Shown piece after piece: positions 32,830 through 37,538 of a stretch of 37,538 bases of DNA; position 1 is the stretch's first letter, and the number at the start of each line of letters is the position of its first letter. The notes under the pieces were generated by a model that saw only the letters and a program-made list of their open reading frames with translations, was not told the DNA's origin and did no database searches. The position numbers were made by a program, and so were the translations under genes. This DNA is from JACRBK01 sp964427955 (GTDB taxonomy: Bacteria > Chloroflexota > Anaerolineae > Aggregatilineales > Aggregatilineaceae), in NCBI GenBank assembly GCA_964427955.1, contig CAYRWY010000014.1:1-37538 (forward strand), written 5' to 3'.

Positions 32830-35800
32830 TTAACTGCCGGATTCAGGCGTCGGCTGGACCGGTTCCTCCGTGGGGACGTCGGTGGGCACTTCCGTAGGCA
32901 CCTCGGTCGGGACCGGAGTCACCGTCGGCGGCTCCGTGGGAACGGGCGTCGCCGTGGGCGGCTCGGTCGGCATGGGTGTTGCCGTCGGTTCTTCGGTCGG
33001 GATAGCCGTCGGCGGGATCACCGGCGCTTCCTGCACGGCCAGCTCGTCGATCCACCAGCCGGTGGAGGTCACGCCTTCCGGCAGCGCGCCGGGCGTTTCC
33101 AGGCGGAAGCGCACACGGATGACCAGGCCCCGGTAGGCCGCGAGATCCACCGTGCGGGACGTCCACTCGAAGGACGCGCCGATCTGCTGATCGAGCGGCT
33201 GCCACGACAGGCCGCCATCCACGCTCAGATCGAGCGCGATCACGTCCTGCCCGGACAGGGCCGCCCGCTGCCAGAAGACGATCTGCGGATTGACCGCCAG
33301 ACGGAGGTCGATCCACACGTCGCCGGTCAGCGTGCTGGTCTGGTCGCGCAGGGCGCTGTCGGCAAACCAGCCGCCGGGCTGAGCGGACCAGTTGCCCTGC
33401 GCCAGCCATCCCAGGCCCTGATCGAAGCTCTCGAACACCGGCAGCAGTACCGGCACCGGGACGGTGGTCGGCGTAGCCGTCGGAACGACCGGCGTTTCAG
33501 TAGGCACGATCTCAACGACGTCTGTCGGCACCGCCGTGCTTTCGACGGCCACCTGGGGCGTCACGATCCCCGTGACCCCGGCGACAAGCGCCAACGAACG
33601 CGGCTCGCTCCAATCGGACACGTTGCCTGCCGCATCCACGGCCTGCACGTGCCACCAGTACGTCCAGACCGAGAGCGGCGTGGGCGGGCTGTAGCTGGTG
33701 TTCGCGCCCACGTCGATCACGGGCAGCGGGAACAGCGAGTCGGGGTCTACCTGCAACTGGTAGCGCACCGCATCGCTGACCGGTGCCCAGCTCAGCGTGA
33801 ACTTGGGATTCGTCAGGGCCGCCCCGTTCAGCGGCGCGATCAGGGCCGGAGCCGCCGGTTGCACCGTGTCCACGGTCAGCGTACGGACGGTGCTCCAGTT
33901 CCCCTGCGCGCCCACCGTGTTGATCGCGCGCACGCGCCAGGAATAGGTTCCATCCGAGAGCGCGCTGGCGGCGTAGGTCAGCAGCCCGGTCCCGGTCACG
34001 ACATCCTGTTCGGGACTGCTGAAGCTGCTGTTGTTATCGATCTGGATCTGGTAGGTGTTGCCACCGGTCGCCGCCTGCCAGCTAAAGACCTGGTTAGGAT
34101 TATTGGTCAACAGCTTGTCGGCGGGCAGGACCGGCTTGGGCTGGCCCGGCTTCTGGGCGGTCACGATGAGCGTCCAGACCGGCATCCAGCCGCTCGGACC
34201 ACCGGCGGTATCGACACTCAGCCGCCAGTAGTAGGTCCCCGCTTCCAGGGGTGTCGTCGGCGTGGTCGAGGTCCCCAGCCCGTCATAGTGCCAGGCCAGG
34301 TCGTCGAATGCCAGCGAGTCATCCAACTGGAAGTGGTAGGCGGTGGCCCCCGAGGTCGAGGCCCAGGTGAAGGGCGGCTTGGCGTTGAGGGTGGACGACC
34401 CGTCCACCGGAGTCTTCATAAGCGTGATGGCGACCTGGAACGGCAGGCTCCACGATCCGGGGTTGCCCAGCGCATCCACGGCCTGCACGCGCCAGTAGTA
34501 GACGCCGTAGTTCAGCACGGTGGTCGAGGTGTAGCTGGTGCTCGTGGACTGACCTTCGATCAGCACGGGCAGCGTGAACACCTCATCGACCGACACCTGC
34601 ACGTTGTACTGCTTGCCATCCTTGACCGACTTCCACTTGAACGTGGGAGTCGTGTCCGATGTGCCCGCCAGGTTGGCCGGGCTGCTCAGGTTGGGCACCG
34701 CCGGGCCGGTGGTATCGACGGTGAAGGTCCACCTGGAACTCCACACGCCTGCGACGCCGCCCGCCGAGAACGCGCGCACGCGCCAGGAGTAGGTGCCATC
34801 GGCCAGCGCGTCAGGATCGGGCAGGGTGTAGGGTGAGCCAGCGGGCGTGCCATCAAAGGCCAGGGTGTCGAAGCCGCTGCCGACGCCGATCTGAAGCTGG
34901 TAGGACGCGGCATCCGTCACGGGATTCCACGTGAACTCAGGCGTGGTGTCGGTCATAGCCGCTTTTTTGACCGGGCCAAGCAGCGTCGGGGCGGGCAGTT
35001 GGCCGAGCTTGAAGTTCCCGGTGTTGCTCCACGATCCCGCCACGCCCACGAGATTGATCGCGCGCACGCGCCAGTAGAACTTGCCGCCGTCGGGCAGCGG
35101 CAGCACCGGAGTGTAGGTCAGCACGCCGGACGCCAGAGTTTCGTCCCGCAGCGGGCTGCTGAAGCTGGCGCTGTTGTCGATCTGAATCTGGTAGGTATCG
35201 CCGTCCGTCACCGCGCCCCACGTGAGCGTCGGAGTCGGGTTCGCCAACACCTGGCCGCTCGTCGGGGTGAGCAGGGTCGGCTTGCCGGGCGGGGGCGGCG
35301 TCACGGTCAGTGTCCAGACCGGGGTCCAGCCGCCGAGATCGACCTGGACGCGCCACCAGTATTCGCCATTCCCCAGCACGCTCGACAGCGCGCTGGTCGA
35401 TGCACCGGCGTAATCAAACACCTCCGTGGTCAGGGCGGAGTCGGAATAGACTTCCAGGTGATACTGGGTCGCGCCGCTCACACTCTTCCACTTGAAAGTG
35501 GGCGTCGAGGTCGTGACGTGCGCGGCATTCTTGGGCGAAGACAGGATCGTGACGGTCACCGTGCGCGGCAGGCTCCAGGCCCCCCAGGTTTCGACCACAT
35601 TTTGCGCGCGCACGCGCCAGAAGTAGATGCCGTAAGGCAGGGGTTCCGTGCTCAAGACGGTGTAGCTGCCGCCGGTGGACGTGCGCTCCTGGACCGTGCT
35701 GGCGAAATCGGGTACGGTGGAGATCTGAATCTGGTAGAGCGTCGCGCCGCTCACTTTCTTCCACTGGAATTTCGGCGTGGTATCGGTGGTGTTCGTCCGG

Positions 35801-37538
35801 TCGCCGGGCGAGGTCAGCACCGGGGCCGCCGGTGTGCCCGCGTTGAGGGTGAAGGACCGCACGAGACTCCAGGGGCCGATGTCGTCGTTGGCATTGATCG
35901 CCCGCACGCGCCAGTAGTACTTCAGCGTATCCGGCAGTTCCCCGGCACTGAAGGCCGTCGCCGCGACGGTGGCATCCTGCTCCGGGCTGCTGAAATTCTT
36001 GTCGGTGTCGATCTGAATCTGATATTCGTCGCCGTAGGGCACGGTACCCCAACTGAAGTTCGGCGTCGTATCGCTCAGGATGTCGAGAGCAGCGGGCAAC
36101 ACCAGCGTGGGCGCCGCCGGAACCGGGATCTTCTGGACGATCTCCGCCGTCATGGTCGAGGCGGAGAGGCTGATGTTACGCACGGCCCAGGACGGCTCAC
36201 CCGTGGAATAGTAAGAACTGGTGTTGGGATTGGTCGAGAAGCTGAAAGTCGTCTTCGACGTGCTGCCGGGATAGGGATCGCCGGGATCGCCGCCGTTGTC
36301 GGGATCTTTTTCCAGTTCCAGCAGACCGTCGGCCTGTTCCAGCGCGATGCTGAAGTGATGCGTAGGCCCTGCGCACAGGAAGTTGTTGACCTGCTTGCAC
36401 TCGTTGCTGTTGCTGGAGTAGTTCTCGTTGTACAGCAGATTCTCGTCCACGTGCCAGATCAGCATCCCGCTGCCGGGCAGGTAGAAATCGGAGCCTAGCT
36501 CCTGACGGTTTTCCAACAGCCAATATTCGCCGGGCGCGCCGGAATCGAGACGGTAGATCGCGTTGGCCTGGTTCTGGACCACGTTCGGCAGGGTGATCAC
36601 GCCGTTGGTATCGGTCGCATTGACTACCGTGTTGAATTCCAGGTAGGTCCGCGACCAGGCGTCCAGGTAAGAGGGCGAATCACCCAGATCGCCATTCCAT
36701 GATCCATACGACATCAGGCTCCAATTGCCCACGCCGGACGACGAAGAGTCGATGTCGTAGAGATCGGGCAGGCCGAAGGCGTGGCCCAGCTCGTGCACGT
36801 ACACGCCGTGCGTCATGTCGCTGGTGCTGGCCGACTTGCTGAACCAGTATTCCGGTTCCGTCGTGTACGAACCGATCCGCACCCCATCATGGACCGGCTC
36901 GGTTCTGGTCCACCACGAGTGGGACCAGATCAAATACGGACGCTGGGCCGGGGTACTGGCTTCGGCGCCCATGCCCGAATGGATGAGGATCACGGTATCG
37001 ACGTAGCCGTCGCCGTTGTTGTCATACTGCGAAAAATCCACGAGGGAATCGACGGCAGCCGTCATGTCCTCGGCCAACTTCTGGCAGTTGTTCGGATAGC
37101 CGCCGGTGCAGCTTTGCCCGTTCACATAGTAGCTGTAGATCTGCGGGGCGGTCTTCCATCCCAACGTACTAGGCAAGTTCACCGCCACGATGTCGAGCTG
37201 CATGTACGAATTTTCGCGGTAGAAGCCCCGTACCGACGCGCTGGCCGTGCTGAAAATCAGCGAGTCGTAAAAACTCGCCGTGACGGTCGCGGGCTTGTCG
37301 GTGAACTGGACCAGGATCGCCAGCAGCTTGAAGGGGCTGGCGGGCGCGCCTTGCAGTTCCGGATCGAACGATCCTCCGGGCCTGAAGGACAGCCGCGGAC
37401 CGGGCGCGAACGCCGCCGCCGGGTCCATACTGGGGAAGAGATCGGCGAGGCTGTTCATCCCCGCCGCTTTGAGCTGCGTAGCCAACTCGTGGGTTGGAAC
37501 CATGACGCGCAGCGGGCTTTTCTGTACGGCTGAGGTTC
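32830..37538 (-). CDS. Giant M6-family metalloprotease with Ig/FN3-like repeats (5' end missing)
   Basis: From an ATG at 37503 the product is 1557 residues, but the frame stays open to the window edge (codons before the ATG read TSAVQKSPLRV) and no signal peptide is seen. The true start is probably outside. The N-part is an immune-inhibitor-A-like (M6) protease: LLAILVQFTDKPA, DNNGDGYVDT, the zinc site HELGHAFGLPD (H237, E238, H241 counted from that ATG) and a Met-turn region WSLMSYGSW. Nine repeats of about 90 residues follow, each with TPxFxW, YQIQID and YYWRVRAIN-like strands. A jelly-roll domain (about FDQGLGWLAQGNW to WWIDELAV) and a Thr/Pro/Glu tail come last. It should be secreted and degrade extracellular protein. 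A downstream hairpin ends the gene. Confidence 0.88.
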   Translation of the reverse strand, partial: TSAVQKSPLRVMVPTHELATQLKAAGMNSLADLFPSMDPAAAFAPGPRLSFRPGGSFDPELQGAPASPFKLLAILVQFTDKPATVTASFYDSLIFSTASASVRGFYRENSYMQLDIVAVNLPSTLGWKTAPQIYSYYVNGQSCTGGYPNNCQKLAEDMTAAVDSLVDFSQYDNNGDGYVDTVILIHSGMGAEASTPAQRPYLIWSHSWWTRTEPVHDGVRIGSYTTEPEYWFSKSASTSDMTHGVYVHELGHAFGLPDLYDIDSSSSGVGNWSLMSYGSWNGDLGDSPSYLDAWSRTYLEFNTVVNATDTNGVITLPNVVQNQANAIYRLDSGAPGEYWLLENRQELGSDFYLPGSGMLIWHVDENLLYNENYSSNSNECKQVNNFLCAGPTHHFSIALEQADGLLELEKDPDNGGDPGDPYPGSTSKTTFSFSTNPNTSSYYSTGEPSWAVRNISLSASTMTAEIVQKIPVPAAPTLVLPAALDILSDTTPNFSWGTVPYGDEYQIQIDTDKNFSSPEQDATVAATAFSAGELPDTLKYYWRVRAINANDDIGPWSLVRSFTLNAGTPAAPVLTSPGDRTNTTDTTPKFQWKKVSGATLYQIQISTVPDFASTVQERTSTGGSYTVLSTEPLPYGIYFWRVRAQNVVETWGAWSLPRTVTVTILSSPKNAAHVTTSTPTFKWKSVSGATQYHLEVYSDSALTTEVFDYAGASTSALSSVLGNGEYWWRVQVDLGGWTPVWTLTVTPPPPGKPTLLTPTSGQVLANPTPTLTWGAVTDGDTYQIQIDNSASFSSPLRDETLASGVLTYTPVLPLPDGGKFYWRVRAINLVGVAGSWSNTGNFKLGQLPAPTLLGPVKKAAMTDTTPEFTWNPVTDAASYQLQIGVGSGFDTLAFDGTPAGSPYTLPDPDALADGTYSWRVRAFSAGGVAGVWSSRWTFTVDTTGPAVPNLSSPANLAGTSDTTPTFKWKSVKDGKQYNVQVSVDEVFTLPVLIEGQSTSTSYTSTTVLNYGVYYWRVQAVDALGNPGSWSLPFQVAITLMKTPVDGSSTLNAKPPFTWASTSGATAYHFQLDDSLAFDDLAWHYDGLGTSTTPTTPLEAGTYYWRLSVDTAGGPSGWMPVWTLIVTAQKPGQPKPVLPADKLLTNNPNQVFSWQAATGGNTYQIQIDNNSSFSSPEQDVVTGTGLLTYAASALSDGTYSWRVRAINTVGAQGNWSTVRTLTVDTVQPAAPALIAPLNGAALTNPKFTLSWAPVSDAVRYQLQVDPDSLFPLPVIDVGANTSYSPPTPLSVWTYWWHVQAVDAAGNVSDWSEPRSLALVAGVTGIVTPQVAVESTAVPTDVVEIVPTETPVVPTATPTTVPVPVLLPVFESFDQGLGWLAQGNWSAQPGGWFADSALRDQTSTLTGDVWIDLRLAVNPQIVFWQRAALSGQDVIALDLSVDGGLSWQPLDQQIGASFEWTSRTVDLAAYRGLVIRVRFRLETPGALPEGVTSTGWWIDELAVQEAPVIPPTAIPTEEPTATPMPTEPPTATPVPTEPPTVTPVPTEVPTEVPTDVPTEEPVQPTPESGS
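32833..33015 (-). repeat. DNA repeats encoding the Thr/Pro tail of the M6 protease
   Basis: Short units encoding P-T-E-[VP]-P-T and T-A-T-P-x-P-T are repeated about a dozen times. Such tails form stiff stalks and often vary in length by slippage. Confidence 0.7.
33590..36125 (-). repeat. Nine tandem Ig/FN3-like modules within the M6 protease
   Basis: Each module has a strand like TPTFKWKSV, a YQIQID strand and a Y[YW]WRV strand, about 90 residues apart. They diverge enough at DNA level that the unit is only clear in the protein. Confidence 0.75.

Noticed and set aside
32833..33015. Possible CRISPR array from closely spaced repeats
   Set aside because: The units are a few codons long, in frame, without spacers, and encode a Thr/Pro tail.

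Overview
The window is about 37.5 kb of high-GC bacterial DNA with two 100-base runs of N, so it comes from a draft scaffold. Gene content points to a Chloroflexota bacterium of the Anaerolineae type: very large secreted proteins with Thr/Pro tails, lipoproteins with Pro/Thr linkers, VIT/VWA proteins, a Ser/Thr kinase ending in an SH3-like domain, and many two-component genes. This placement is inference; no rRNA gene is present.

Layout. 1-512: the start of rpsG and all of rpsL on the minus strand, behind a clear promoter and a 200-nt structured leader. 850-3384: a multi-pass GT-C-type membrane protein. 3441-8468 (minus): an ECF sigma factor, translationally coupled to a membrane protein with an outer VWA domain (probable anti-sigma factor), then a secreted VIT-VWA protein that is split only by a false assembly gap. 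8630-10543: a lipoprotein with a propeller-like half and a glycosidase-like half. 10753-16496: a tight four-gene cassette (NUDIX hydrolase, GH1 glycosidase, a large protein resembling carnitine acyltransferase, membrane Ser/Thr kinase). 16562-22394: an OmpR-type response regulator, its histidine kinase, and an ABC transporter (ATPase plus long FtsX-type permease); the same 17-bp element stands before both halves of this block.

22555-23742 (minus): an L,D-transpeptidase with LysM. 23948-26346: a response regulator with a decayed GGDEF-like domain, then gatA. 26392-27081 (minus): a UPF0173 metal hydrolase. 27428-28693: a stand-alone receiver coupled to a cyanophycinase. 28699-30872 (minus): an NTF2-SDR fusion coupled to queA. 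30973-32738 (minus): a GAF histidine kinase and a LuxR-type regulator. 32830-37538 (minus): a giant M6-family metalloprotease with nine Ig/FN3-like repeats, running off the right edge.

How it fits together: most of the window is envelope and signalling (three response-regulator operons or pairs plus a solitary regulator, an ECF sigma system, a Ser/Thr kinase), with housekeeping genes (rpsL, gatA, queA) between. The most unusual items are the acyltransferase-like protein in the kinase cassette, the VWA-bearing probable anti-sigma factor, and the shared promoter element of the two-component/ABC block.
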